A stretch of 64,000 nt of DNA from Raphanus sativus (GCF_000801105.2 NC_079516.1:8494001-8558000), one strand, 5' to 3'. Counted from the first letter of the stretch, positions 1 through 13,396 are shown. Program-made: numbers and translations. The notes: generated by a model not told the origin, from the sequence alone.

Positions 1-1602
1 AAGAGCAGCAGTTGAAGAAGCTGGACAAGAAACGTAACAAAAAGAGTGATGAAGAAGAGTCTAGTGACGAAGAGGAAGCCCTGAAACTTGATGAAGCCAA
101 AGCTGATGAGAGCAAGCAAATGGATTTTGCTAAGGTAGAGAAACGTGTTCGTACTACTGGTGGAGGCAGTACAGGAACTGTTAGGTTGGTGTTAACATAT
201 GTTCAATGTCTTGATTCTTGGCAACGTTTGATTGATATGTTCTTTAACCTCAGGAACTTGCGTATACGTGAAGACACTGCAAAGTATCTTTTGAATCTTG
301 ATGTCAACTCTGCTTATTATGATCCCAAGACGAGGTCTATGCGTGAAGATCCTCTTCCAAATGCTGATCCGAACGAGAAGTTCTATGCGGTAAGTTCTTG
401 TAGAATCTATAACTTTGAAGTAACTCACATTAATAGAATCTGAAAATGCTTCAGGGAGACAATCAATACAGAATGAGTGGAGAAGCTCTAGAGTTCAAGA
501 AGCTTAATATTCACGCGTTGCAATTATCCGAGAAAGGCCAGGAAGAGGTCAACATGCAAGCTGCTCCTTCTCAAGCAGAGCTGCTTTTCAAGAAATACAA
601 AGAAGCGAAAGAGAAACTGAAGAAACAGATCCAAGAAACAATCACGGAGAAGTATGGAAATGCTGCTGCGTCTGTGGAAGACATCCCAAAGGAGCTTTTA
701 TTTGGACAAAGCGAGAGAGAAATCGAATATGACCGATGTGGAAGAGTTATTAAAGGAATGGTATAATATTATTAGAGTTATTTTTGTTCATACATGTTTT
801 TGTAATCATTCTTTTTTTCTGCTTTTTTATTGTGTTTTTTCCTTTCCTTACAGGAAGTGCCGGTACCTAAGAGCAAATATGAAGAAGATGTTTACTTAAA
901 CAACCACACAAGTGTATGGGGGTCGTGGTGGAAGGATCAACAGTGGGGTTACAGATGTTGTCAGCAAACAGTTAAGAACAGCTATTGCACTGGTGTTGCG
1001 GGGATAGATGCGGCTGAGGAAGCTGCAGGTCTAATGAGAACCAATATCGAAAGACATGCTACAGCTTCTAATGGTTTAGAACAGGATCTTATATTATTTC
1101 TCTCTTAAGATTTATTTTTCTGTGTACATAATATAGTAATTATTTATGAATGTGACTTGCAGATAGGTCCGGTCTAGTAGAGGAGAAAAGATTTGTGACT
1201 TGGGGAAGTGATACACCAGAAGATCTTGTTCTTGACCGTGAAAAACTTGATGAAGCTTTAAAGAAGGTATCAAAACTTGGTCCATTTCTAAGTCTAGTTA
1301 GCAATATTCATGTTGCTAATGTCATTGGTTTGCACACAGGAGGATGAGAGGAAGAGAGAGGAGAAAGATGAAAGGAAACGTAAATACAATGTCCAATGGA
1401 ATGATCAGGTATGAATATATGTCGCAGTCAGATGATAATAAAGATGTATATATATATATATATATATCTCTTGATTGAGTTTTTTTTTCTTTTTTGATGA
1501 AACGTGTGTGTTTATAAATTCCAGGTTACACCTGAGGAGATGGAAGCTTACCGAATGAAAAGAATGCATGAGGATGATCCCATGAAGAATCTTTTGCACT
1601 AG
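1..1602 (+). CDS. SLU7: Pre-mRNA splicing factor SLU7, 3' part (last seven exons)
   Basis: SLU7 acts in the second catalytic step of splicing and in 3' splice-site choice in the nucleus. Coding exons are read at 1-184, 254-389, 455-760, 854-1073, 1163-1266, 1340-1408 and 1525-1602, all with GT-AG introns and consistent phase. They give the last 364 residues, ending at TAG 1600-1602. Visible features are an acidic stretch ([11 protein letters not shown]), the block [16 protein letters not shown], the core [18 protein letters not shown] and the tail [19 protein letters not shown], all typical of plant SLU7 (Arabidopsis SMP1/SMP2). The family is about 530 residues, so the N-terminal part with the CCHC zinc knuckle lies before the window. 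No frameshift or premature stop is seen. Family assignment is from recognised sequence; which paralogue it is was not tested. Confidence 0.93.
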
Positions 1603-2633
1603 AGTGGCTTTGTTAACACAATCTTGTTTCTTACTTTTGTGTTTGCAATATTAGTTAGATACCTATTGGTGCATTTATGTTATCGATTGTATTGCACTTA
1701 TTAACTCGGAACAAAAGATAATGAGTGCGAGAAAAACTCTCTGACTGTTGTAATGTTTCACAGATCAACTTGTCTGAAGGAACCATTTCCTCAATATGGA
1801 CGCGCTGCCGATTGTAGTTTGGGCTGGCTTGCTCTAATTAAGATTGTAATTATTATATCTATACATCGACTTTGATTTACAATGTTATCTTTTAATGCAC
1901 CAAAGGAATTTCTGATCATCATGTTGATTGATTTTAAGGTTTACTAAGCAAGGATCCATGTCCATATGTCACGACAATCCAAATTATAATGACCTATTAA
2001 GTATTTGTTGCATCGTACAAATTACAAACTGCTACATTTCTATGATGTTATTTCTTTTCGAGTGGAGCACAATTTTTCACTTAAATCAAATTGTAAGAAC
2101 GATTTTCTATTTCTATTTCAATATGTTAAACGGTAGGTTACAAACTTACAATTGGCAATGGTATTATGTTACTTTGATGTTGCAAAAAAAAACTTATAAA
2201 TTGAATTGGTCTAATCTCTTACAGTTAAAGTAAAACTTCTTTCTCACAACATTAACAACCGTTGATTAAAATGGCTATTTTAAGGTTGTTATATCATTTA
2301 AATGAAAAAGAACAGAGAAACGTGGTAAGAGAGAAGGGAAGAGCGCCAAAGTCTGAGGCTAATTGTATGGTAGCTTCAAACATTCCTAAAATGGCGACAA
2401 TGCCTCAAAATCCATATCACGTTTCTCATATCATTATTTGAGACTCAAATTGCTCAAATATATTTTGATGCGTGGATACATTTTGATAGGTCTAAAGAGA
2501 ATTGGATGAGAGTTGAAACGGATCAAACTGATAAAGGAAGCAACGACAGATGCATCTATGAAGACAGGTGAATTACACCACTTGATACTTCTTGAGTTTA
2601 TCCGACGTTCTTCTCTCGGGTTTCTCAGATGGA
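1603..2633. other. Intergenic: SLU7 3' flank and PRAF-gene promoter/5' UTR
   Basis: This AT-rich stretch holds no convincing coding sequence. The left part is the 3' UTR and terminator region of SLU7. The part just before 2634 (about 2500-2633) is less AT-rich and is the likely 5' UTR of the next gene. An upstream ATG at 2629 is out of frame with the chosen start at 2634. Confidence 0.5.
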
Positions 2634-5600
2634 ATGGCAGATCCTGCTAGTTATGTCTATCAGGAACGTGACATCGACCAAGTTTGTTTTTCTTCTTTTT
2701 AATTTATTTCTGTTATAATCCCCAAAACATACTGTTACATCGAAGACATTGTTGAATTATCTTTTGGAGATCAAACTATCACGCAATTATCATTTTCTAT
2801 ACTTTCTTGCATAAAATTTTGGAAAAAAAAAACAAGATTGTGTGTATTTTTTTTTGTGTGTAGACCTAACATGAAGTATTCATATTCTTGTAGGCACTTA
2901 TCATTTTGAAAAAGGGAACACAGTTACTCAAGTACAGTCGGAAAGGAAAACCTAAGTTTCGTGCATTCAGGCTTTCTCCGGTATTCTACTTCAAACAAAT
3001 AAAATACATGCAATCTTTTTCTACTGGACTATGCTAAACTGTAACAATGTTGATGATAGGATGAAAAAGCGTTGATTTGGTTTTCGCATGGAGAAGAAAA
3101 AGGTTTGAAGTTATCAGAAGTTTCTCGAGTCGTCCCAGGGCAAAGAACTGTGCGTTTAAACCTAATTATCGTATAAAGCAATGTCATTTGTGGATTCTAA
3201 TAACTTCTTATGAACAGGCTGTTTTCAAGAGATTTTTACGTCCAGAGAAAGATCACTTATCATTTTCACTTCTATATAATAACAAAGAAAGGTCACTTGA
3301 TTTGGTTAGTAAAAGATATCGATCACTTCATCTCTCTTCAACTTAGATTATAACACTGAAACTAAAATTAGTAAACCAATTTTATTTTGGTCAGATTTGT
3401 AAAGACAAAGCTGAGACAGAGGTTTGGTTTGCTGCCCTTAAGTATATAATTGAAAGAAGTCGTAATAGACGTGCAAGAAGTGAGATCCCTGAGGTATATA
3501 TGTTCTTTTAATTTTCTCCTTTTTTATATAGTCGTAGACTAATGTTTTCCCTCAAATTCTGACCGAACCTATTTGAAGTTCTAAGCCATTACTTCCTTTG
3601 TCTATGTTCTGGACATGTTTATACTTACAATTAAAGTTTCATATGAATTAATTCTTTTGTTTCTTCAGATACATGACAGTGAGTACTTCTCCACTGGTCG
3701 CCAATCAATAGACATTGTCTCAAACAATGTTCCAAGAGGTAGAACATCAATCGATCTAGGATATGAACGTGGAAACATGTTAAGACCAAGTACGGATGGT
3801 TTTCGGATTAGTGTCTCGAGCACACCAAGTTGTTCAAGTGGAGGTTCTGGTCCGGATGATATAGAATCATTAGGTGACGTTTACGTATGGGGTGAAGTTT
3901 GGAGCGAAGGGATACTACCAGATGGGACTGTTAGCAAAGAAACGGTGAAAACAGATGTGTTAACTCCAAGACCCTTGGAATCAAACGTTGTTCTTGATGT
4001 TCACCAGATTGTTTGCGGTGTAAGGCACGTCGCGCTTGTGACGAGACAAGGAGAAGTGTTTACTTGGGGAGAAGAAGCTGGAGGTAGGCTTGGACATGGT
4101 ATTCAAGTCGACATTAGTCGTCCCAAACTCGTAGAGTTTCTTGCTTTAACCAACATAGACTTTGTTGCTTGTGGAGAGTATCACACTTGTGTTGTATCCA
4201 CCTCTGGGGACTTGTTTTCATGGGGAGATGGAATACACAATGTGGGTCTTTTAGGGCATGGTAGTGATATTAGCCATTGGATACCAAAAAGAGTCTCTGG
4301 TCCATTAGAAGGTCTCCAGGTACTATCTGTTGCTTGTGGCACATGGCATTCAGCTTTAGCAACTGCAAATGGGAAGCTATTCACTTTTGGTGATGGTGCT
4401 TTTGGTGTTTTGGGACATGGAAACAGAGAAAGCGTTTCCAACCCTAAGGAAGTACAATCCTTAAACGGTTTGAAAACCGTGAAAGTTGCTTGTAGCGTTT
4501 GGCATACCGCGGCGATTGTTGAGGTTATGGGTCAGACCGGTACGAGTATGTCATCTAGGAAGTTGTTTACTTGGGGTGATGGTGATAAAAACAGATTAGG
4601 GCATGGGAACAAAGAGACTTACTTGCTACCCACGTGTGTCTCTTCACTTATTGATTACAACTTTCATCAAATTGCTTGTGGGCATACATTCACCGTCGCA
4701 CTCACAACCTCAGGACATGTTTTCACAATGGGTGGGAGTTCACATGGTCAGCTCGGTAACACAATATCTGATGGTAAAGTACCTTGCTTGGTGCAAGACC
4801 GATTGGTCGGAGAATTTGTGGAAGAAATAGCCTGTGGGGATCATCATGTTGCAGTTTTGACATCTAGAAGTGAAGTTTTTACGTGGGGAAAAGGTGCTAA
4901 TGGAAGATTAGGACATGGTGATACGGAAGATAGAAGAACACCAACATTAGTTGAAGCCTTGAAAGACAGACATGTGAAGAGCTTATCTTGCGGCTCAAAC
5001 TTCACATCTAGTATATGTATACACAAGTGGGTCTCCGGAGCAGATCAGTCAATCTGCTCCGGATGTCGTCAAGCATTTGGATTCACACGTAAGAGACACA
5101 ACTGCTACAACTGTGGCTTAGTCCATTGTCATGCTTGTAGTTCAAAGAAAGCTCTGAAAGCAGCACTGGCTCCAACTCCAGGGAAACCTCATCGCGTATG
5201 CGATGCTTGTTACAACAAACTTAAAGCAGCCGAAACTGGTTATACCACTAATGCAAACAGGAACAATGTTGCAACGCCCGGACGGTCATCAATAGATGGT
5301 TCGGTAAGAATAGATAGAGAAACAGCGAGGTCATCTAAAGTTCTCTTGTCCGGAAATACTAAATCAGTCAAGACATCAAGGCATGGATTTAGACCAAACT
5401 CTTCTAATGTCCGTGACTCGCAAGTTCCATCTCTCCAACAACTAAAGGACATTGCATTCCCCAGTCTACTAAAACCTATTGCTCCTGCTGCTGTTCCGCC
5501 GCGTCTACTAGTCGGACCAATGTCATCGCCTCCAGCTACAAGATCCTCATCGCCTTTACATGGAAGATCTTCATCGCCATACGCAAGAAGATCTAGCCCT

Positions 5601-6690
5601 CCACGCACTTCTGGATTTTCAAGAAGCGTTATTGATAGTTTGAAGAAGACTAATGAAGTTATGAACCAAGAAATGACGAAGCTGCAGAGTCAGGTTATAT
5701 TTATTCTTGTCCTTTGGTTTTAAATGACCAATAGTATAATAATGAATCTAACTCACTATTTCCTCAACTTTTAGGTTAAGAACTTGAAAGAGAAGTGCAA
5801 TAATCAAAGAACAGAGGTCCATAAATTTCAAGAAGCAGCTAAAGAAGCTTTTGAATTAGCTGCAAAACAATCTTCTAAGCATAAAGCAGCTACAGAAGCC
5901 CTAAAATCTGTTGCAGAACAGGTTTGCTCCAATTTTTCAATGCTCAAGATTTTTTTATATTTTTGGGAACACACCATATAATATTTTTCTATAATTAGTT
6001 AAAAGGATTAAAGGATAAACTACCACCTGAAGTATCAGAGAGTGAGGCTTTCGAGTCCATTAACTCTCAAGCTGAAGCTTATCTAAATACAAACGAAGTA
6101 TCTGAAACATCTATACTTACAACTTCGATACTTGATCAACAAGAAACATCTCCTTCCGGAAACACACAAGATCAAAAGGTTGATGAACAAGTATCATCGA
6201 ACTCAAGTGTATCCGAAACGTCAAATTCATCAAAACCAGTACCAACAGAATCTTCATCATCATCAACATCATCAAGAGGTGGAAAGGAAAGTAAAGAACA
6301 GTTTGAACCTGGCGTTTATGTGACTTTTGTTGTAGACATTAATGGCAACAAGATTTTCCGACGAGTTAGATTCAGGTAACATACATGAATACGATTGTTT
6401 TATGTATGGAGTTATAAACCATGTCTGATAAGTATTTGTTTTGTAGTAAAAAGAGATTTGATGAGCATCAAGCAGAAGAGTGGTGGACTAAAAACAAAGA
6501 TAGGTTGCTTAAGTGGTATAGTCCAAATTCATCATCATCATCACCAAAACCAACGGCTTCCGATTCACCTATTGCTCCTCCACCGCCATCGGAACCACCA
6601 TTGGATCCGTCAGTTCCTGAGAAGAGCAAGGACGAAGAACCAGAAGTCCCTGAGAAGAGCAATGAGGAAGAACCAGATTCTGAAATCTAA
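2634..6690 (+). CDS. PH-RCC1-FYVE-BRX protein (PRAF family, AT1G65920-like)
   Basis: Nine exons at 2634-2681, 2894-2980, 3060-3149, 3218-3304, 3395-3493, 3669-5693, 5775-5921, 5999-6375 and 6447-6690 join in frame to 1067 residues, usual for the family. The start is MADPASY, the family N-terminus. Domains in order are a PH domain (about 14-134), RCC1 repeats (about 200-590, many GHG/WGxG motifs and repeated ACGxxHT/S blocks), a FYVE-type zinc finger (about 591-655, with [25 protein letters not shown] and CDACY), a basic Ser/Pro-rich linker, a coiled coil (about 785-880) and a C-terminal BRX motif (about 960-1012, with EQFEPGVYV and DEHQAEEWW). Family members bind phosphoinositides and act with small GTPases at the plasma membrane or endomembranes. 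All splice sites are GT-AG and no defect is seen. Orthology to AT1G65920 is inferred from memory of the protein. Confidence 0.92.
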
Positions 6691-9600
6691 CCATGTATAA
6701 GTTATGATTGTTATTCTTAAGAATCTGACGTGTTTTCTTAAAAGGCCTGAAAAATGTTGATACATATTGTATTGCGTTATTCAAATATATGAGTAGTTTT
6801 GGAATATATTATATATGATCTATATATAATGAGTGATTTTGATGGTCCTAAAATATAATAAGGTGCATTGTTATATAGTTTTTATTGTATTTGATAAATA
6901 TATTTTTATAATTAATGTTTATTTTATAAAAATTAGAAACAATCATGTTGTGTAAACATTGTAGAAATCTCTTTACATACAATTTTGGTTGTCTTTTTCA
7001 TTTTATTTTTTATATATATTATTATCAAGATCTTCAATTAAGTTTATAAAAACACAACTAATATATAAATTTGTAATTATTGAGACTATTTTTGAGGATA
7101 ATTTTTTTTTACTCGAGAAATATATGTTCAAAATTTACATACTGAAAAAATATTATTAGTTTGGATAATAATACAATAGACATGAATTATTTTTGTCGAA
7201 AACATTTTTTTTTAACTTTTTGAATGTTTTTATCATAATTAATTCATGTTTAATTATATAAAAATATATAAAAATAAATAAATTATTTATTAAGAGCAAC
7301 ATCGTATTTAGCCAGTCTAACTTTTAACGTGAGAGCTCGAATGCAAACAATTATTTCTTAAATAAAAGTATAGATATGATATATGTTATAAATAAAATTT
7401 GTTGTAAGGAAAACTTCACTGTCTCTTTTCTGAGATAAAAAAAAAGAACATGGTTTGCAGTTAACTAACTTATCCATCAAGTATCTCCTCCAAGATGAGA
7501 CAATGCAGCGCTATTGAATATTTGGCACTTTTTCAGATGAGCCATTGTTTTTTTTTTTTGTAAAAAGGCTTTCAAATTTAAAACGAGGAACATACAATGT
7601 ATGGTTGGAAACCATAAAGTTTGAGAAAGTAGAATGAGGCATGCCTCATATTTAACTAAGCAGTAGCTTATAACAAGAAACTTATGATTCATAAGTTATA
7701 GTGAATCAAGAGAAAAATGAAAATACTAAGGTGTTGGAAGGTGGTATCCCCGGCCTCGACGACCATGTTATGAGCCATTGTTTCTCAAGAGAAAGAATCC
7801 ATCACCATAACCTTCATCACATATAATTGACTTTTTACACACTTTGGAGTTGCAAAACTATTGTGAAGTTTCTTATATGAACTGGAAAAAGCTTAAACCT
7901 TTTGCTGTGACATGGGTTGCAGATGAACTGTGATCTTTTGGGGGGGGCGCCAAGTTTCTCTCGGATAAGACAAGTTTGCAAGCAGTTTTTTGTCAAGACT
8001 ATTTACAATGGTTTCAAGATTCAATATTCTCCATTTCATCTTTTAACACTTAATGTCATCTTCTTTTTCTTCCAACTCATCATTCAGCACATATTCAACT
8101 CATACTCACTATAATAGTTTTATTGAATAAAATTTAACATCTTATTTTACTAATAAATAATTATTATTTTTTCATATCAAAATTAAATAAACTTAGTCTC
8201 TATTTATAAAGAATTTAAAATGATAAATTTTTGTATAAGAAATAAAAATAAATTATTTAATTTATAATGAGATTATTGGTTGTAAATAACTAAGAGGATA
8301 TGAAAAATATCAAAAATCTTTAAAAAGTGACATGTGTCGTCGTTGGTCTCTAGTTTCTTCTTATTCAATATGTTGTATTTTTTCAACACGGTTTAATCCA
8401 CATCATCAAATATCATTTTTCAAAAATTCCATTGTCATCAAAACACTAAACCCTAAGATTTAGAAGTTTAGTATTTTGATGACGGCGTTAAAATATTTTT
8501 AAAATATTGCATATACTAGGGTTTAGGGATTAGAGTTTTAGGATCATCCAAGGGTTTAAGGTGTACCCAAGGGTTTAGGGTTTAAAATTTAGTGTTTTTG
8601 ACAATGTTAAAAATATTTTTAAAAAGTTCTTTTTTGGTAACTACTATTATTTTTTATTTATTTTTTAACTTTTTATTCTAAAGACATAATATAACTTGAT
8701 AATATTTTATTTTCTTTTTAAAAAAATAGAGATTATTGGCTGAATATACCATAATGGACAACAAATTAGGTAACTACCCCAATCAGAAAAAAAACCTTGG
8801 TGACTGTAGATATTTTGCTACCCTATGACCTTTTTAACCCTACTGAACACACACGTAAGAGAGAAGTTGAGCAGAATTAGATTTGGCGTGATCTTTCTAA
8901 GTACATCCTAGGTTTCTATTCAAGTGTAGGTTTCCAGCTATCTTCTACCTCAACCACTAGTTCTGCTTGCCCAGTTGTGTAAGCTACACTTCAAAAATCT
9001 TGAGAAAATTAGGGAAAATAGTATTTAGATTATCATATAATATTATAGGTTATCATCCTAAGTTAACGATTGCTATATAGTCGTGTATTTTGGTTGGACG
9101 CAAAGAAAACCGTTAACGATTACTATATAATATTATACGTTATGATCATATGTAAAATATGTATGCAAAATATTATCATAGTTTAACACATGGATTTATC
9201 AAGTGCCTTCCTAAGTAATTTAGGCCTAAGATAGTTACTAACATAATTATTGGCGGCTTTTGACATGAAAGATAGTCGTCCAGTTCTGTTGGACCACCCA
9301 CAAAATTATTGTTTGTTCTAGTATCTAGTTGCATGACTAACAAGTTCCATACAACATAACTTCAAATGAACGAACACTAGGAGCATGAAAATGTCCATAT
9401 TGGTGTTTTTATTGTTGGCTGCTAGGGAAATAAATAGCAATCAATATATGCTTGACTAGTTAACATCTATAGTTAGACAGATTCTTCAACAAATTTGGTA
9501 TTAGCAGTTACTAAGTGGCGTAACACAATGGATCCAGTCAACATTAAAAGAGAAGTATGATACAAGAACAACGTCCTCAAGATTTGTTTAACAAGGCCAG

Positions 9601-9720
9601 CAACGAGGTTTGCAATGTGGTTGTGGTCACCAACATCACATGCATCTATTTCAAGTGAGTCACCATGGCCCTCTCTGTTTTTTCTTCTCTTTCACCTCTT
9701 TTTCTTTTTGCTTCTTCTTT
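6691..9720. other. AT-rich intergenic region without a supported gene
   Basis: This is 3 kb of mostly AT-rich sequence with homopolymer runs and no coding signal I can support. It holds the 3' UTR of the upstream gene (to about 6790), a very AT-rich block (6800-7300) and scattered non-coding repeats. A weak minus-strand RG-rich reading at about 7730-7820 ends in a stop and is too short to call. The telomere-like repeat at about 8438-8600 is listed separately. Confidence 0.5.
8438..8600. repeat. Degenerate telomere-like dispersed repeat
   Basis: The stretch contains repeated variants of 'aaaccctaa' and 'agggtttag' with intervening AT-rich sequence. A reverse-complement relative lies at 27002-27200, right at the axis of the large inverted repeat: both contain matching 'taaaccctaa', 'ttttgatgacggcgttaaaa' and 'tgcatatactag'-type segments. 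It is a dispersed repeat and not a true telomere array, because the units are irregular. Confidence 0.6.
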
Positions 9721-9897
9721 ACTTGATACACGACATATCAGCTGAGGTTAGATCTCCGCCAAAGATATATTTATTGAATGCGTAACTGTCCTGGAGTATC
9801 CAAACAAGGTTGTCCACAGCCTCGTACTCGACTTCATGATCCCAGGCCAAGCCGTATGGGTGATTAGTATCCTCTCTCATGGATGTCACCTCTGTCT
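9721..9897 (-). other. Exon-like open fragment, unidentified
   Basis: On the minus strand this stretch is open for about 59 residues and richer in GC than its flanks. It is preceded by a good 3' splice acceptor (tatttcgcag) and includes the readings HPYGLAWDHEVEYEAVDNL and FGGDLTSADM. I do not recognise the family. No partner exon was found nearby, so it may be a captured gene fragment or part of a degraded transposon protein. Confidence 0.35.
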
Positions 9898-9978
9898 GCG
9901 AAATACAAAAAAATGAATAACAATCTACTAAACATGAAATTCTGTTTTAGTGTATATTAATACAAATACTTAATTATT

Positions 9979-10295
9979 TTTATCGGTTACTAAAAATCTT
10001 AGACGTTATATATGAAGATAGCATCCACATAGAACTTTATTCTCTACTATATATCATTTAAAGATATTTGCAGATGGTAACAGAAATGATTAAGACTAAA
10101 TATTATTAATACAAAACACTTAAACTTTCATTTTGATAGAGTAATACAGTCGCTAGCATCCTATTTCAGGCAGATGGGGACCTACTCAATGAGAGATGGT
10201 CTCTAACTATTTTATTTTTACGGTTACTAAAAATCTTAGACGTTATATTTAAAGATAGCATCCACATAGAACCTTATTCTCTACTATATAACATT
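9979..10295. repeat. Direct duplication of about 75 bp abutting an assembly gap
   Basis: The segment at about 9981-10060, which includes 'cttagacgttatat' and 'gatagcatccacatagaac', recurs at about 10218-10295 with few changes. The second copy runs straight into the N block. The gap probably exists because assembly failed in this repeat. Confidence 0.7.
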
Positions 10296-10395
10296 NNNNN
10301 NNNNNNNNNNNNNNNNNNNNNNNNNNNNNNNNNNNNNNNNNNNNNNNNNNNNNNNNNNNNNNNNNNNNNNNNNNNNNNNNNNNNNNNNNNNNNNN
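10296..10395. other. Assembly gap (100 N)
   Basis: A run of exactly 100 N, the conventional length for a gap of unknown size. Continuity of sequence on either side is therefore not guaranteed. Confidence 0.99.
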
Positions 10396-13339
10396 ATTTG
10401 CTACATTGTATGCGCTAATTGAAATCCCAAAACAAAATAATTTGCCACATGAACTTTAGATAGGCTCATGCAATAATTTTTGCATCTTGGAAATATATAA
10501 AAATTAAAATAGCTGATATCAAAACAGTGATAATTTCTTGCCTCATCATAATAATTATTCTGGAGTTCAACAGAAAGCAAAAGAATAAGAAAAGTTAGTA
10601 AGTAAAAAGATATTTTATACTTTAGTATATTCCTTTCCAAAATTCGTTAGTGAACAAATATTTTATAAAAATTTGTGAAAAGGAATGTTAAAAACAGAGT
10701 GTATCATACTAAAATATATGCTAGATTTTAGGTGTAGATATGTAAAGTAGTTATTATGACTGCGATTTTTGTGACCACCTATAAATATTTTTATTATTAA
10801 TTGGAAACCAAATATTTTTTTATAAAATTACAGTTTATTAAGTCAATGGCATATGGTTGTAAATACTGAGGAAAACTAAGGGGTAATTTATATTTGTACT
10901 TCAGTTTTAATATAATAGATTGGTTGGTGTGTATATTTCTATTTTTATGTGCATTTAAAGCTTGAAATTTGTTGTTCATGAGGGTTGGTGTATTGATATA
11001 AATAAAATATTTTAAATAATTGCTGAAGATGAGAATGATTGAAAATAAAAAAAAAATCATTTTCCAAAAGGAAAAATGGCATTTTTGTGAATAACTTGAA
11101 CTTTGGGGTGAATAGAGAAAATAAAAGTTCCAAAAAGAGGTCATATTTGCATTTGACTTGAAGTTTTGAGTCATATTTGAAAAAAAACTATTAGTTTCTT
11201 CGTATATAAACGTAAAATTCAGTATCACAATAAAAGTGTAAAACATGTAATCCAATAATTTTAAAGCATTATCTTCAAACTTAGTATAATTTTATAGTTA
11301 GTTTTTTCGGTTTTAATGATAATGTAGAAGAGTCATATTTTTTTTTTTTATTGTTAGTTGTGTTTCTCTTATTCAGTTAAAAGTAAATGTATAAAATTAT
11401 TTAGTTATTTAGTTTTGATGGTTAAGTATCTAAAATCTTAATATTATAAATATATTTAGTTAGCCTAATTAAGTAAATACTTTGTTTTTCGATTTTGGAT
11501 TGATAAAAATTCTAACCGAATTAGACATACACTTTGATCTAGTTTGGAAGAGTTCGGGTTCGATTAGTTCGGTTCGATTTGGTCCTTATCTATCTCTAAT
11601 GAAAACTTTGATTTTGGTTTCTGTTTATTTTTAAGACAATTATTAGAACGGACAATTTACCTGTATTTTAAAGAATCTATTCTTTAAAATCTTGATTGGA
11701 TGGAAAATTTTTTTTTTGAAAATACAAAAGCCAAAACCTAATCTTAAATCCACAAACAAGCAACACCTAAATCACGACAATAATAATAAGTTATTCATTG
11801 TCTTGAAGAATAAGAGTGAATGGTGACTGTAGTTTTGATAATATTGCGGAATTAAAGTTCGGTATAGTGTAACTGCAGTTCATGCGGTTTGCGAGACAAG
11901 TGCGGTTTTGATAGAATAAGTGGTACATAATGACGTTTGATTGGTGAAAATATTTTGCGGATTTTTAGATAATATGTAGAATAATATGTTTTTAATATTT
12001 TATAAATTTAAAACTTTTAAGTTAATTTGATTTTCTATAGAAACTATAGAAATTAATTAAAACTTTATTTTATAAATTATTTTGGAATAAATATATTTTA
12101 GTACTATTTCTCTTATAATTATTCAGTTTAATATTTTTTGTTTGGTTTCATCGTAGGTCTATACAATATTGTTTTCCTAATAAGACCAAATTATTATTAC
12201 TTATCAATTTATTAAAGTTATCATGCTTATCACACATTTTGGTTCTGGTTTGATCAAAATTGGATATCATCAGTCGTCTATATGCGGTTCTATCTTTACT
12301 ATATAGTTGGCAAGATTTAGTGCTCATCATCGTTTTACACTAATATAAAGTCTTAGAAAATATGTTTTATAACTGCTAAAGGTAGAACATATTATAGATG
12401 CCTTTTTGAGTATAAGTGATGTTGATATCGTGCTGATTTTGATGCTATTTAAATGCATTAATATGATAATCACTCAAATTATATATAAATACTTCATAAA
12501 CAAAGTATTTTTAAACATTTTATTACCATAAACTAAATTAATTACTTAAAAAGAATTAATATGTTATATTGTTTTTTAAAATATTACATTGCGTTATAAA
12601 CTGATCTTTCGTCTAACTTGTCATTCCAGAATAATTTTTTATTTATGTTAGAAAATTAAAAAAATATATAAATATAAAACTCAAAAACTAAAATTAACAG
12701 GTCTGGATTGGTTTGAGTATTTAGGATCGAAAAAGACTCAAAGTATCTGAAAACCAAAAAAATACCAAAACATGAAAAATACCTTAAAATCCCTAAAAGG
12801 AACCTAAAACAATTAAATACCGAGAAAGATCCAAATTTTTATTTTAAATCTTATCGGAGAAACCAAAAATACCCAAAGAAATTTATGAATACCCAAAATA
12901 GTGTTTAAAAAAAAAAATTTCACTCCAAACCCTAGACTAAAATCGAAAACCTGAACCCAAAACGTAAAATGTATTTGTAATACCAAAAAATATCTAAAAT
13001 ACTCAAATATACCTAATATACACAAAACATTTCAGGTACTTGGGTACTCGGTCATGTCTCGGGTAGGATATTGACTTGAAAAAGAGACCTGCTGATCCAA
13101 GAAAAATGAATATGTACTTTGCCTTTGACCCGAACTCAAACCACACCTATATTTCTAGGTCGATTTCAGTTTGGTTTTACGAGTCTGATAAATTGTCCAT
13201 GACTAAAAAAGTTACATAAGAGTATACATACAACATCATAAATAAAATGATTCATAAATTATATGATTTTTAATAAATTCTCTTACTCGATATAATATGA
13301 GCATTCACATAATAATATATAACAATTTCAAAATACTAA

Positions 13340-13396
13340 TTCACATTTACAATCCAAAGAAAAACCCGCGCTTTCGAAGCGCGGATCAAAATCTAG
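13340..13396 (+). mobile_element. Helitron 3' terminus, left arm
   Basis: A short GC-rich hairpin (ccgcgctttcgaagcgcgg) is followed about 10 bases later by CTAG and then T. This is the usual Helitron end: a subterminal hairpin plus a CTRR terminus inserted before T. The same end lies in reverse at about 44216-44250 in the other arm, so the element was in place before the duplication. The 5' end (TC start) was not located. The element body presumably lies within 10919-13396, which has no intact helicase coding sequence. Confidence 0.7.

Noticed and set aside
1449..1467. Short AT dinucleotide tracts (also near 19548, 32320, 54018 and 57167)
   Set aside because: Ordinary microsatellites in AT-rich plant DNA, with no further structure.
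7730..7820. Minus-strand RG-rich reading (HGRRGRGYHLPTP) near 7750
   Set aside because: Only about 30 codons, broken by an in-frame stop, with no matching exon nearby.
10797..11255. 152-codon minus-strand ORF with a counterpart in the right arm
   Set aside because: It is composed of AT-rich low-complexity codons, has no recognisable domain, and the right-arm counterpart is shortened. It starts outside the arm boundary, so it is best read as chance.
12148..12330. 60-codon ORF present in both arms (12148-12330 and 45291-45473)
   Set aside because: Conservation equals that of the non-coding surroundings, and the reading shows no family features. Arm identity alone explains it.
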